A DNA stretch of 64,000 bases, from the NCBI GenBank assembly GCA_037179335.1, contig JAKZHN010000017.1, forward strand, positions 434,001-498,000, written 5' to 3'. Source of the stretch: Cyclaneusma minus. Lineage: Eukaryota; Ascomycota; Leotiomycetes; Marthamycetales; Marthamycetaceae. Each line of letters starts with the position of its first letter. The stretch's first letter is position 1. The notes beneath the pieces were generated by a model. The model did no database searches. It was not told the DNA's origin and saw only the letters and a list, made by a program, of their open reading frames with translations. Positions 12,024 to 25,998 of this stretch are shown here, piece after piece. The position numbers and the translations under genes are program-made.

Positions 12024-15000
12024 CTAGATTTAGTGAGGACCCAGTGGATGGAGAAGCTCCCGACGCGGTGATTGGCGATTGGCCGAGACGGGGGACAAGA
12101 GGGGATGTCTAACGGAGTAAAAGCAAAGCTAGTTCGTGGGTGCAGGGCACAAGCCAAGAGACGGCCCAGTGATACAACAGCAGCCTGTTTCCCAGGTTTT
12201 GACGACCGTGTGTTCAGACAAGAGCCTGTGGAAACTAAAAGTAGCGGTCGGTGCCAGTGCAGACTGCAGAGCCGGCCGCCGTGTTCTGCAGGGAGCGCGA
12301 GGGGAGGCCAGGGGAAGGGGAGGATTACTGCGGATTATTGCGCATTTAACGTGGCCCAAAGCAGAGATTGTGGTCGATTGGGGGATGATTGAGGCAAGAG
12401 GGCCGGCCGAGCGAGAGGGCGGGTGTGACTGGAACGAGCGACGACTGGAACCGCCGCGCGATTTGAGTTCAGAGGGAGAGGGCAAAGGACCCACTTGCTG
12501 CCATCGGCAGTCGACGGCGGCCAGGCGGAGAGAAATTCGGGCAGCGGCCAGCAGGGCTTCTGCACTGAAGCCAAGCTCCAAGGGGGGTGTCCTTGCTCCG
12601 GGATTGAGGTGGATCAATAACGTGGCCGCTGCTCTAGCGTGAGCGAAAAGCGTGCTGAGGTCGCAGTGGGAGATGCTGGGCGTGGGCGAGCAGAGCGTGC
12701 GCCGTGCAGGCCGAGAGTCTCAGGCTATGTGGTGGCGTCTGCTGGCAAATCAAGGGAGCAAGTGGTCTGGCACTGTGCGGACATGGAGTGGAGGCGTGCA
12801 AGTCGATCGACATTATATACATGTGCATGAGGAGAACACGTTTGCTGCTCACTTGCCCGCATCGGCTAGACTAGCTGAAGCAAGGGCGATACATCGATGT
12901 GAGATTTGCTTTTCCGGCACATGGCCTTTCGCCAGCCGCTTTGTTAGACGCCAGGACGCCAGTTTTATGCCTATATTGCGAATAATTCTCCGAGGACTAG
13001 TGGCCAAAATAATTGACTGGGTTTGCCAGTACACAGGGTGAATAATGGTAAAATAAAAGACCAATTGATCGAGTTCAATTGACACTAGTATAGAAATGCC
13101 AGCAGCTGTGAAATTGCTAGTATAGCCGGACACAATGGCACTATCGGAGCGCTTGGCTAGTCTGTCTCCCCTTCCGGCCCAGCCTGGCAGATGAAGCTTT
13201 GTCCTCAGCGTCTTTGTGGCAGTAATGTTCGCCCCAGCTAGCTGTCTTTGTCGTGGGCGAAAGCAGCAGCTCCCCCAACAAAATGGCTGCGTGCTAGGGC
13301 ATTTCAGCTCATGCAGCTGAGAAAGTCATCAAAGGAGACAAGACATCAATGAAATGAGAAAAAAACAAATGAACAAAGACCGCAGCACAGTTCCAGCACC
13401 ACGATGGCCCGAGCCGGTCGGAGGAAACATTCAATTGATGTGATCGCGCGACGAGAGGCCGAACACATGGCAAGACAAGGATTCTGGCGGGCGCCCGCTA
13501 AGTCGGACGAAAAGGAGGGCGTGGCTGCAGACCAGCCAATCTGGGCCCCGGCTGGCGCAGAGAGAGCTGCGATGTGGCTGTTGTTGACGCCGCCTCCTCT
13601 CGCGTGTTCAGCGACTTTCGTCGGCCGTGGCCCTGGACTGGACCTTCGGAGCATGTGGGTTTCAGCAGCAGCCCTGAAGTGGAGCCCGCCTCGTGGAATT
13701 GGCGCGGGCACCGCTGGAGATCGCTGCGCGCAGTGTTTGCCGTCGGGTGCAAGATTTGCATCGGTGTGAGGCTCTCGCAACTCGGACTGGACAGAGATAG
13801 AGTTTTGCCTCCACACGTGGCCTGTCTCACCAGGGGGGCCATGCAGGTGGCCCCAGGTCCCTTGGAGAGTGAAGACTATGTGCACGATGTCAACTATCAA
13901 GGAGTCCGTGAGTCCGTGTGGGAAAATAAATAGCACATAGCATGGCACATCAGCATTGATGGCGCATCAGCATGGCACATAGCACAGCTGTAGGGATCAT
14001 GCCGCCATGCTGCCTTTGATCAAATCTCCGGCCACGAGGACGCTGGAGATCTAGACGATGCCACTATTTTGATGGCTGGATGGCTGCCACGAGTCAAACG
14101 TCGATTGCTCCTGGACGAAGCCACATGTCCTGGCGCCTGCGAATGTGCGGTGAAGAGGCGTTTTTTCACGAACCCCTGGCTTGAGATGGTCCAAATCAAT
14201 TTCTACATGTAATGTGGTTATCATCTCCAGCATGGAGACCCCACCAAGAAGTAGGTATGTCATCATTGATCTCGAATGTGGATGTCCTGCCAAGCTGGAG
14301 GTCTGTGGATCACCAAATAGCGTGGCTGGACTCCAGTCCCTCCGACTCTGGAGAAAAAGCGGTGACAACATACATGTAGCACCACAGAGTCAAGACGACA
14401 TGGACATGATGGTGGCGCAGAATTCATTGAAGTGATGACAACTTGAAGGTCAATTAGCTTTCGGAATCTTCGCCGAGACGATTCGGCCGAACGCCCGAGA
14501 CCAGATCTGGGGAGCCACAGCCAACGAGAGACTAGTGTTACTACGGCCGTGTATCCCTGACCGGCCACATGGAACATCTCTGTTCGCAATTTTCGGTACA
14601 TGTAGCACAGGGATTTCTTAACACCGGGCAGCCTTTGCTTATCTGAGTTTCCTCAATCTCTGTGAAGGTTTCCGTTTCAATATCATTGAAGAACGTCGAC
14701 AGATTCTAGCGGCCACATATCATCTCATCCCGCCCCGAAACTGCCGGAATCCCCAGGTAAAATTAAAAAGGCAACATGAAGCGCCCATCCCCCAGGGTCC
14801 CCCAGATGCCAGAACTTAAATTTAGTATCTCGGGCCACAAGGATTTCCATCATGAGCCTCCACTCCCACGTGGCAGAGCCGCTGAACCATGTCTATGATT
14901 CCATCCTAGCAGGGCCCTGTTCTGGGACATATCGTATCATCGTATGATGAAGTTCAATCTTTTTCCAGAAGACCTACCATCTAAGTTCTAGACCCCGATG

Positions 15001-16884
15001 CATGAACAAGACTACATGTATGATTCGGAGGACAAGGCCATCAGATGCGCCGCCATGACTGTGCAAAAGTGACATCTGCTGCTGTGCTCCCAACCTCACC
15101 GGATGAGCTTACGTCAAAACACGCCTGAAGCCTTTTCCGAAACCCTCGAATCTGCACCATCAAAGGAAAGAGGCAGACCCACAAACAGTCTCGGCTCACC
15201 AGACGCAAAAGCAAAAATGCCACGTTTTTCCAGACGACTGATACGGCAGATTGCCGAATCACCTTGTCTCCTTTGAGCCCATTGCATTCCCTGAACCCCT
15301 GTCTGACACGTTTTCGAGCCGGCCGCCTGCACGGGTCACATCAAATGCCAGCCACACCATGCGATGGAGCCTGACACGGCAGAAAGGGGGGGTGTCTGCA
15401 CATCTGGGTACATGATGTTGTATCCAGCCAATGATCCAAGTCTCACCATACCTAGCTCGCTGTTCCCAGTCTGCTTTCAAAGGAATTTCAGATATCGGGC
15501 CCGAAACAGCGATTCTAAAGCATCCTCGAATTTCCAGGAATTCGATGAAGCAATTTCTTCCATGTTGCATTCTGCGGCGCCTTGGAAAGAATACCTAAGC
15601 AAAAGCCCAGCTTTTCAGCCGCAGACACGAGTCTTCCAAGGAAGCACGCGATATCACTGAAAGCGATTTTTTCCGTGGCCATATGTTGCTTGTCGTGCGA
15701 CATAATGAATAATCTGATCAATCTGTACACGAGTCAGATACGTTTTATATCTGTAGGCTCCTGCGCTTGCGCAGCGGCGCCGCCGTCCCTGTCCATGTAC
15801 AGGCTTTTGCAAATCCCAACTTGAAACAGATCAAGCCGACATATAAGACTTCCGCCACAGTCTTGGACTCTTGGGCCTCTGTGTGGTCTCGTGGGAGACA
15901 GGGATCCAGGAGAGCTAGGAGACGTGGTCGGCAGACGGAAATCCCGTGACGCTGGCTGAAAATGTTTTGATACATGTACAAGAGGAAGCGAGGCTGAGAG
16001 GGTGCGCGAGTAAGATTATCGCGGAAATAAAATCGATCGGGAATAGCAAATTGTAGCCGATAAAAAAAGCTCGGTTTATCACTTGCCGGATTAATCGGCT
16101 TTCGAAATTTCAAGGAATATACATGTATGCGCCGCTACCTAGCCATCGTACCAGCTCTGCCTCCTAGGAAGTGCATACCTCCTGCATAGTAACATTGCTT
16201 GCAGATCGGTAAGGAAAAAAGCAATAAGCAAAACCTACCAGGTACCTAAGGCAGTGAAACCGGTCAGATATTATTATTACTAACCGTACCGACAGGGCCG
16301 TGCGGGCTGCACGAAGCTTTTTAAGGCTTTATGCAAATGCAAGATCAAATTGAACCAGACTGAGCACAATGGAAGACGGGCACCCTTGAACCTTGGCGCC
16401 GGGCTTCGAAAAGGCTTATGTTCATCTAAGACTCGATGCCACGTTTTTTCCACGCCGCGCCCACGAGGTTCACGGATGCAAACGGCACCACGACCATCTG
16501 TCAAGCCCTATGGCCAATGTTATGCATCATTCAATCCCATTGCCTACCTAACCGGCAGAGCCTAATCAAACATTTCGAAACGCCGGGACCGTGACTGCAT
16601 TTGGTCCACCATTTTCACGCTTTACAACCTGACATCGCCCGATGAAACCTCATTTCCGCATCCAGTAATCTTCCAGAAAATTCCAAAACGCGTCATCCCC
16701 CGGGCTCCAAATCACAATTCGCAGTCGTCGAATCCCGGACCCTGTTGAGTTTTCTTCTCTTTTCTAAAAACAACCTGGAAATCGTCCATAACCGGATTAA
16801 ATATACCTATATTTCCAAAACCAAGCAAGCTCCATTAAAATCTCCAGTTTTTACTTTTCACTCGATTCCAAATCCCATATACCG
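12024..16884. other. Long upstream region of flbA, no gene recognised
   Basis: About 4.9 kb at ordinary GC content without a supportable gene. The longest frames (for example 13346-13948 minus, 200 codons, and 13404-13769 plus) are antisense to each other, lack domains and are rich in codons expected of shadow frames. A small cluster of GCATGGCACAT copies lies at about 13935-13985. Long upstream regions are common for fungal developmental regulators, so much of this could be flbA leader and promoter. Unannotated transcripts cannot be excluded. Confidence 0.4.
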
Positions 16885-17491
<607 letters not shown>

Positions 17492-18190
17492 CTGATGTCC
17501 ACTTTCCTCGTTTCAGAATTCCAGTTCCATCTTGAAGATCTCAAGTCCCTTGAAGTGAAAACGGAACTTTTGCTGTTTCCGTATATCCCCAAGGTCCGAC
17601 GATCGAATGCGGTCAGATCCCGATTTCTCCAGAAATCGCTCCACACCAGATTGCGATGTCCTCCAAGCGCGCTACATACGCCCGCGACCCCCTGTCTGCC
17701 CGCTTTGCCACAACGTGACAACCGCGAAACCCGTGAATCTTCTAGGTACCGCGACATCGAAGGATCCGGGAAGACTGCCCATAGCCATTGCAACGCTCAG
17801 ATACCTTAGGCCCTGATGCGGCGGCGTGCCTTTATAAAGTTCAGGGTCCACGAACCTAAGGTAATGTGCAATAAGGCTTAGTTAGGCACAGGAATAGGTA
17901 CCGGTAGGTATTTTCTGCTGACACGGGCTTCCCGACCAGCAGCCTTACGGGATTACCAAGGTACCTTACCTTGGTACCTAGGTACACTTTGCTATCAAGA
18001 CGGACACTGACGTCCCGAGAACCATGTTTAGCATTAATGATGGCTGATTTCACGTGGCAAAGACAGTTTTTACGAGCTTCGCTCGCCACCGGGCAAGCCG
18101 GTGGCCAGCGCGAAGCGGTAGTGCATGCCTGGATGCCTAAGGCCGCTAGATTTTGCGAAAGCAAGCCCCCAAATTCCTATTGGTTTGCTT
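17492..18190. other. GC-balanced strip between MITE and AT block; hairpin and CCTAGG/GGTACC motifs
   Basis: No gene is convincing in this strip. It holds an imperfect inverted repeat at 17802-17863, with TACCTTAGGCCCTGA opposed to TCAGGG..CCTAAGGTA. It also has several GGTACCTAGGTA-like palindromes (about 17940-17990), the same motif family that appears beyond the far side of the AT block at 37.37-37.86 kb. Composition drops to AT-rich from about 18190. Confidence 0.5.
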
Positions 18191-19655
18191 TATTTGCTAA
18201 TTTTTCCGGGAATTAGCCCCCGGATTTTTATTAGCTTGATTTGCTTAAAAATTGTATAGGTATAAATCAATATGAAAAAATAAAGCTATTTAAACCATTT
18301 TACGTATGCAATTATTATTTATATTATTGCAAAAATATTTTAAAGCTATAAAAATATTTATAATGCATTTCAAATATATATTTTAAAGCCTTATAATTTC
18401 GAAAAATTTAAATATTATATTTGCAAAGCTTTATTTTGCACTATTAATTTATAATTATAATAAAAAATTAAAATATATTATTAATTGCAAATATTTTTAT
18501 AAATATTTTTGCCTATAAAAATATTAATTAATTAATAATTCAAATGCTTATTAATTAAATATATAAATTGCAAATTAATTTTGCAAGCAATACTAAATTG
18601 CAAGCCGTTTTTGCAAGCGATTTTAATGCAAAAAAATAGGATAAATCCGTAATATATAATAAAGAATTTTGCGCAATTAAGTATTATTGCTGTAAAAAGG
18701 AAAAAAATACAAAAATAATTTGCAAATCAATTTTTTTTGGCAAAATACCGACTTTATTAAGGAAAAAAATTCGCAAAAAGGCAAGCCTATAAAAAAAGGG
18801 TTTTGCAAAAAAGCAAGTTTGCAAAAAGAAATATATAAAGAAAAATTAAAATTTGCGAAAAAAAAGGATTAATACAAAATTCCCAATTTTTAAAAACCTA
18901 ATTATAATTTTTTTTTTTCGAGTCCTTTTTTTTTATATAATAATAATATTAAAAATGCAAAGTCTAAAATTGAAAATGCAAAGCCCGAAATCAAATATTT
19001 AAATAAAAGCCTTTTCGTATAATTTAAAATGCAAATATAAAAAAAAATCTTTATAATACGCATTATTATTTATTTTTGCTGCTTTTGGCGAAATTATTAA
19101 AATAATGCAAAAAAAAGGGGGGTGTGGGGTAAAACGGCAAATACGATTTTGCTATTATAATGGTCAAAAATAAATTGGCAAATAAAATGCATTATACGTA
19201 TTTTTTTGCTATAAAAAATAGCCGCTGCCCTTTTTAAATAAAAATAGCAACATTTAAATATTATACGCTAAAAGCCTTGATTAGCTTTTTAATAATTTAA
19301 TATTTTAATTTTAATTTTAATTTTATGGATTCATAATCTTTTATTAATTTGCTATTATTAATAATTATTTTCGAATTTATTATTGCCTAAATTTTAAAAT
19401 TTTAATTTTAATATATAATTTATATTATTTACTATTAAATTAATTTTTTATTTTTTATTTAATTATTTTAATTATTTTAAATTTCCATTTTTATTTATTA
19501 AAATTTATTAAAAATTTATTATTTTTATTGGCTTTATATATATTATATTAGTTTTTGCGTATGCCTTTTTTATAAATGCCGAAAAATTAATATAACGGCG
19601 GCTTATTTTAAATAATTGGTTTTAGAATTTCTTTAATTTTTTGCCCTTTTTTTTG

Positions 19656-19767
19656 GTCACGGAGTAACATGGTGCAGCATGCTACCGCTGAGCTAGAGTA
19701 CAAAAGACCCATAGTATTCACGAACGAGGGAATACTCCTGCACCCGATATTTAAGCCGTGTGACATT
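19656..19767. other. GC-balanced structured insert, tRNA-sized, in AT-rich DNA
   Basis: A 112-bp patch of normal composition stands alone in AT-rich DNA. Its core, 19671-19744, is exactly 74 nt and is closed by a perfect 7-bp stem (GGTGCAG/CTGCACC). Inside are a 7-bp stem AGTATTC/GAATACT with a 10-nt loop and, on the minus strand, TAGCTCAGCGGTAGC, which resembles a tRNA D-arm/A box. The arms are not in canonical tRNA order, so this is not called a tRNA. GTCAC(A)CGG-type bases sit inverted at the outer edges. It could be a tRNA-derived SINE fragment, a tiny MITE, or a rearranged tRNA. Confidence 0.5.
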
Positions 19768-22700
19768 TTTATATGCGTATTATACGCTTATTGCAATAAT
19801 AATATATTAATTTTTAATTGCATTTTATTTTTTTTTAAAAAAAATAGCAATTATATTGGATTTTACTAGGGCTTTATTTATATAAAACAGGCTTTTTCGC
19901 TTTTATTAGGTTTTCTTTTATTATTGCTTTTATATAGACTTTTTAATATATGTTTTTTATCGGAATTTTTTTTTATTCATTGATTTTTATTAATTTTAAT
20001 ATTATAGCCTTGAATATTTTTAATTATAAAATGCAAAGTTTTAGCAATAATTTATTTTAAATTTTATATAATAAAGTTTTTATTTATAATTATAATAATA
20101 ATGCTAAATTTGCAATTTTGCTATAAAATTTAAATTGCATTTTTACCAAGCCCGCATTTATACTTTAAATTCACATTTGCATTTGCTATATACAAAGCTT
20201 TTATTTAATTCTTTTTTGCAAAAAATTTAATATTTATAGCTGGATTGCAAAAAAATTTAAATAAAATTATTATTGCAATAATTATAAGCCTTTTTATTAT
20301 ATAATAAATTTATATTTTGCTTTTTTGCTTTTTATATATATATCTTTTTGCAAATTTCCATTATTTAAACTTTTTTACTTAATGCAGTTTATAATGCTTT
20401 TATATTTTACTGCTATTATTATATTAAAATTCAAGCCTTTTTCAAAAATTAACATATTAATTATAATAATAAATTAATTTAATTAAAAAATAATATAAAG
20501 GCTGCTGAAAATCTTTTATATTTTAAAATTTATATTTTTTTAAAATATAAAATACGCAATGCATTTAAAAGTATTATGATTGCAATAATAGCTTTAATTA
20601 AAATTATTTTTGCAATTTATATTTTAATATATATAGTAATTAATATTTAATATTATTTAATAAATTTATTTTCCGTTTTTTTATATATATAGTTAATTAA
20701 AATATAAATTAATTATTTTTTAATTATTTTTTCAATAATATTTTATTTAATATAAAAAGCACCCAAATTTTTAGCAATATAATATAAAATATAAAAATTA
20801 TAAATTTAATATACGCGAATTGGATTTTAAAAAAATTAAAAAAAAATTATCAGTTAAATTTATTTTATCTAACATTTATTTTTAATTAAATTATTTAAGA
20901 TATAAAATTTATAATTTCTATTTATATATTTTATAATTTTTAATTAAATTAAGCTTAATGCCTGATTTTTATTTTTTTGATTTGATCTTTTTTATAAAAT
21001 AAAATATAATTTAATTTAATTTAAAATATAAAAAAAAAATTAAATTTATATTTTTATGCTTCAAATATTTTTATTTTTATTTTTGCTTAATATTGCATAT
21101 AATTAAATATTTTTTATTTAAATATAAAGCTAAAACTGGCTTTTTAATATTCTTTTTAAAGCTTGCGCTTTTTTTATAACTTTATTATTATTATTATAGT
21201 TTAATTTTAATATTTCTTTAATAAATTTATTTAAACTTATTAGGGCATTTTAGAAGTTTTTTTGGGCTAATATTTAATTTTAATTATTAATTATTTTTAA
21301 AAAATTTAAAATTTGCGAAGTATAATTTATATATATTATTTTGGGGTATTTTAGCGAATTTTAAAAAACTAATATAAAAAATATTATATCGTTTTTTTAA
21401 TTACAATTTAAATAAAAACTTTGAATACTAAATTTGGGTTTTTACTTTTTTAATAATAATAAAAAAGCCTATATATGTTTTTATTGAATTCTTAATTTTA
21501 AAGCGTATATTTTGAATTCTTTTTTTAAAACAAATTTATAATTTTGTGTTTTGTTTTGCATATTGCTTTATATATTTATTGCACTATATTTGTTTTTTTG
21601 CTTTTTTATATTAAATACTTTAATGTTTATAAATTATATAAAATAATTAATATTAATTTATAAATAACATTTATATATTATAAAAAAGGTATTTTTTGCT
21701 TTATATTATTATAGGCGAATTTTGCTATAGCCAATTAAATTGCTCAATTTATTTTATTATTATTATAGCAATATTATATATAGGCTTTTAAAATTTAATT
21801 TATTTGCTTTATTTATTTATTTATTTAAAAATAGAATACAATATTATATTTATATATTATATAAAATTTATAGCAAAAGGCTTTTTATAATATATTAATA
21901 AATATAAAGCTATAATTAAATATATTAATTTTAAAAAAAAGTTATAAAGTAAAACACTTTATTGAAAAATAATTTTATTAAAAATTGTATATTAATATTT
22001 TTAATTATATATATAAATTGCGCAATTTTAATATAATAATTTATTATTATTAAAATAATATTATATATTTTATTTATATATTATAATTTTGGTAAATTTA
22101 TCATAAAATCTTATAATAAATATATTTATAATTTATTGGCTGAAAGCAAAATTTATAGCTAATTATAAAATATATATTGGCAAATTTTATTTTGCTGGCA
22201 AATATAATAATTGCATATATAATTTTATATTTAGCCAATAATATTTAGCCAATAATATTTATAATAAATTAAAATTAATATTTGATTTATTTTAAAATAG
22301 CCTACCAATTTGCTATTATAATAAATATATAAAAATTTATTATATAATATATTTATTGCAAAAATGTATAATTTACTTTTTTATATAATATATTATTTTT
22401 AAATTGCTATTATTTATTTCTGCAAAATGCAACTTAGCTTTATATTTTTGCTATGTATTTATTATTTTTTTAAATTTTTAAAAAAATTATAAAACTTGAT
22501 TTAATTATTTTGATTTTTAAATTTTTATAATTTAAATAAAATATTTTTTATTTTTTTATTTATTTTTATTTGTAATGCATAAATAAAGCGTGCAATATTA
22601 ATTTTCTAACTTAATAATTTTAATTAAAATATAATTGCGGTATTTATAAAAGCAGCTATATTTTTAAAAAGTTATATATTTAATATATAATTAAATAGAT

Positions 22701-23954
22701 AGCAAAGTTTTTATTGTAGCATTAGTAAAATTCTTTTAATATTTTTATTTAAGCATTTTTTATTGCCTTTTTATAATTTAATTTATAAAATAAGAAATTA
22801 GCAAAGTTTTTAATTTTTGCAATATATTTAATATTAAAATTATAAAAGCCCAATTTTATAGCCTATTTTATTTAAGTTTTATTTAACTTTTTTATATTTA
22901 TAAAATAGCGCAAATTATGACAATCTAAAAGCATTTAAATTTTATAATATATATTTTTAATATATTGTTTTTTATATTAAAAGAATTTATAATTGCAAGC
23001 AATTTAATATTATATATTTAATATATTACTTTTGCACTAATTAGCTTGCAAAATTAAAAAGCTACTAAATGCTAATAATATTTTATTAAATTATTTGAAA
23101 TCTAAAATTGCTTTAAAAAATTTAAAAATGCAAATTTAAAAATATTTTATATATTTTATAAATATTTTATAAAATTAAAATATTGCAATATTAGGTTATT
23201 TGCAAATATATTTTTAATGCATTAAAAAGCCTTTTACGCTTTTAAAAATTATTTAAATAAGGTTTGCTTTTGCTATTTATATTATTAATTAATTAATTAA
23301 TTATAGGCAATATAATTTTATTGTACTTTAAAATAAACCGCTTATAAAAATTGGCTTATTTCAAAAATAACTACAATTTTATATATATAATTAATATAGG
23401 CTATTTTTAAATAACGCACATTTTTTTTAATTATATATATATATATATATATTATAAAATTATATTTGCTTTTCATTATAAAAAAGATATTTTTATAGTT
23501 TTTTAAATATAGCTTTTATATATTTATTATATTTGCTAGGGTTCTTTAAATAAATTATTATAATAATATTTAAAAACGTTTTAAATGCTAGATTTATATA
23601 AATTTAAAATATAATTAATGCATTTATTAGTTTAAATAGCATTATTAAATATTTAAAATAGCTATATTTTATATAAAATACTTTATATATACATATATAT
23701 AAATTTCATAATATATATATATAAATTTCATAATATAAAAGCTTTTATTGGGCTCTTTAATTTATAAATTTAGCCTTTTATTAATGTATCATTAGAATAC
23801 TTTTTTAATCTAATTAATTATTGTAAATAAAATAATAAAATAATTTTATTTTGGTTTTTATAGTATAATTTTAAATAATATATATAAATAATATACCAGT
23901 TTTTATTATATTAGAAATATTATTAAAATAGCTTAGTTTTTTTAATGTTTTTAA

Positions 23955-24082
23955 ATTTTAATTTTAATTTTGATTTTGATTTTGATTTTGATTTTAATTT
24001 TGATTTTGATTTTCAATTTGATTTTCATTTTGATTTTCATTTTGATTTTCATTTTGATTTTCATTTTGATTTTGATTTTTCT
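23955..24082. repeat. TTTTGAT/TTTTCAT hexamer-type tandem repeat
   Basis: About 128 bp of tandem TTTTGAT-like units (TTTTAAT, TTTTGAT, TTTTCAT variants) within the AT-rich block. Simple-sequence DNA, no coding role. Confidence 0.9.
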
Positions 24083-24545
24083 GTATATTTTTCTGTATAT
24101 TTTTTATAAATACTTTTAATGCTTGGTAATTTATAATTTTAAAAACATATTAAAAATTAGTTTTCTTTTGCCAGAATTTTGGTATTTTATTTAATATGCG
24201 TATAATAAGGCTTTTATTTAAATTTATAATATTTTTTATAAAAAATAGCTTCTTATTTATTTTGCTAAATATTATTTTATATATAAAATATTTTATATAT
24301 AATAATTCTTTATTTATTATATTTAAGATATAAATTACTGCATTTAGCTTTTTTAATTTATCCAGCTTATTTTAAGCAATAATTTTATATTTAATTTGGT
24401 ATTTATAAATGAGGCTAATTTAAGCCTAATTATAATATTCATTACTTACTTATTTAAGCTAAAATATATTTAAAAGTAAATTATATAAATATACAAATAT
24501 TTTATATATTTTAATGCTTTGGTTTTTTATATTATTTTTATTATT

Positions 24546-24598
24546 AAAAAATTTGATAAAAAATTTGATAAAAAATTTGATAAAAAATTTGATAAAAA
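24546..24598. repeat. 12-bp tandem repeat (TTTGATAAAAAA)
   Basis: Four consecutive, nearly identical copies of a 12-bp unit within AT-rich DNA. Confidence 0.9.
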
Positions 24599-25925
24599 TG
24601 TTATAATATTATTTAATTTTTATTTTATTCTTATTAAAAAATATATAAAAATTATATATATATACCAGTTTACTTTTATTGTTTTGCAAACATTAATAAT
24701 ATAAAAATTTTATTTAATTTATTATTAATAAAAGAAAATAAAAACTATATCTTAAATATTAATTGCAATTAAGCAATTAATTATTGTATACTTTTGCTTT
24801 TTTAAAAACAATCATTAAATTAGGCAATTTTTAGCAATTCTTATTTGCAATTTTTATAAATAAACCTTAATTATATTTGTTTTAACTATAATTATTATAA
24901 TTTCGGCTATAATTAAACCTATTTTTATATAATTGGCTTTTTTTTAGCCGCCAAAACTTTTACCATTTAAAATATATATTTTATTGCTGGGCTATTTATA
25001 TTCGCGGGCTTTATATTTAGGCCTTTAATAACTGTTTTTTATAAATGCAATTAAATAGGCTATAATTATCAAAATTAAAATTAAAATATTAAAAACCCCG
25101 GTATTAATTTTAATTATATTGCTGGTTTTTATTTTAATAATAGCCGTTTTTTTGCTTTTACAATTGGGCTGGTATTAAATTATTATATTATTCTTTAAAA
25201 TATTATACGGATTTTATAAGTTATTATAATTTCTATAATGCTTTTTTAAATTATTTGCACCAAATATATTTTTGGCTTTAAATTCAAAATTAAGCCTATT
25301 TTTATATTTAATATTTTTAATTATATTAAATATATATTGCATATGAATTTATAATTAATTGCTTTATTGGAAAATAAAATTTTATTTAATATTATTGCAA
25401 AATTTAAAAATATATTAATTATTAAAAAAGATAAAAAATATATTTTCTATATAAAAAAACAAAATTTCTATTTTGCAATATATATTATTGTCTTATATTT
25501 ATTGCGTTTAATATGAAATTTTTATAATTTTGTTTTATAATTTTGTTTTATAATTTATAATTTATTTAATAATACTATTATATAATGCGTGCGCAAATTT
25601 TAAATATAATTAAAGCATAATAAATACAAATTATATTATTTTAAAAACAATAAAATAATTTTATAAATAATTTTATTATTTACAATATTTATATATATTA
25701 TATATATAATATAGCTTAATATTTGGCATATAAAGATTTTTAAATATGCAAGACTTTTAGGCAATTAATTATTTATTATTGGAATTTAAGCCAAATAAAT
25801 TGCATTTGCAAATAAAAACCATAATTTTAATTTATAATTTCGCAATTTGTTTCTTAGTTTTAAACTTTTAAATAATTTATTAAAGGGCTGCAAAATTATT
25901 AAAATTTAAATTGGCTTAATCTTGA

Positions 25926-25998
25926 ATTAAAATAAAAATAAAAATAAAAATAAAAACAAAAATAAAAATAAAAATAAAAATAAAAATAAAAATAAAAG
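25926..25998. repeat. AAAATA tandem repeat
   Basis: About twelve units of AAAATA/AAAACA in a row in the AT-rich block. Simple sequence. Confidence 0.9.

Noticed and set aside
13346..13948. 200-codon minus-strand frame upstream of flbA
   Set aside because: Overlaps an antisense frame of similar quality; no domain, no signal peptide with a plausible mature protein, no splice partner.
19671..19744. Canonical tRNA gene
   Set aside because: Length and closing stem fit, but no T-arm with the expected 5-bp stem and 7-nt loop next to the 3' acceptor strand on either strand, and no normal anticodon arm.
23955..24598. Possible CRISPR-like or spaced repeat array
   Set aside because: Units are contiguous simple repeats without spacers, and the organism is a fungus.
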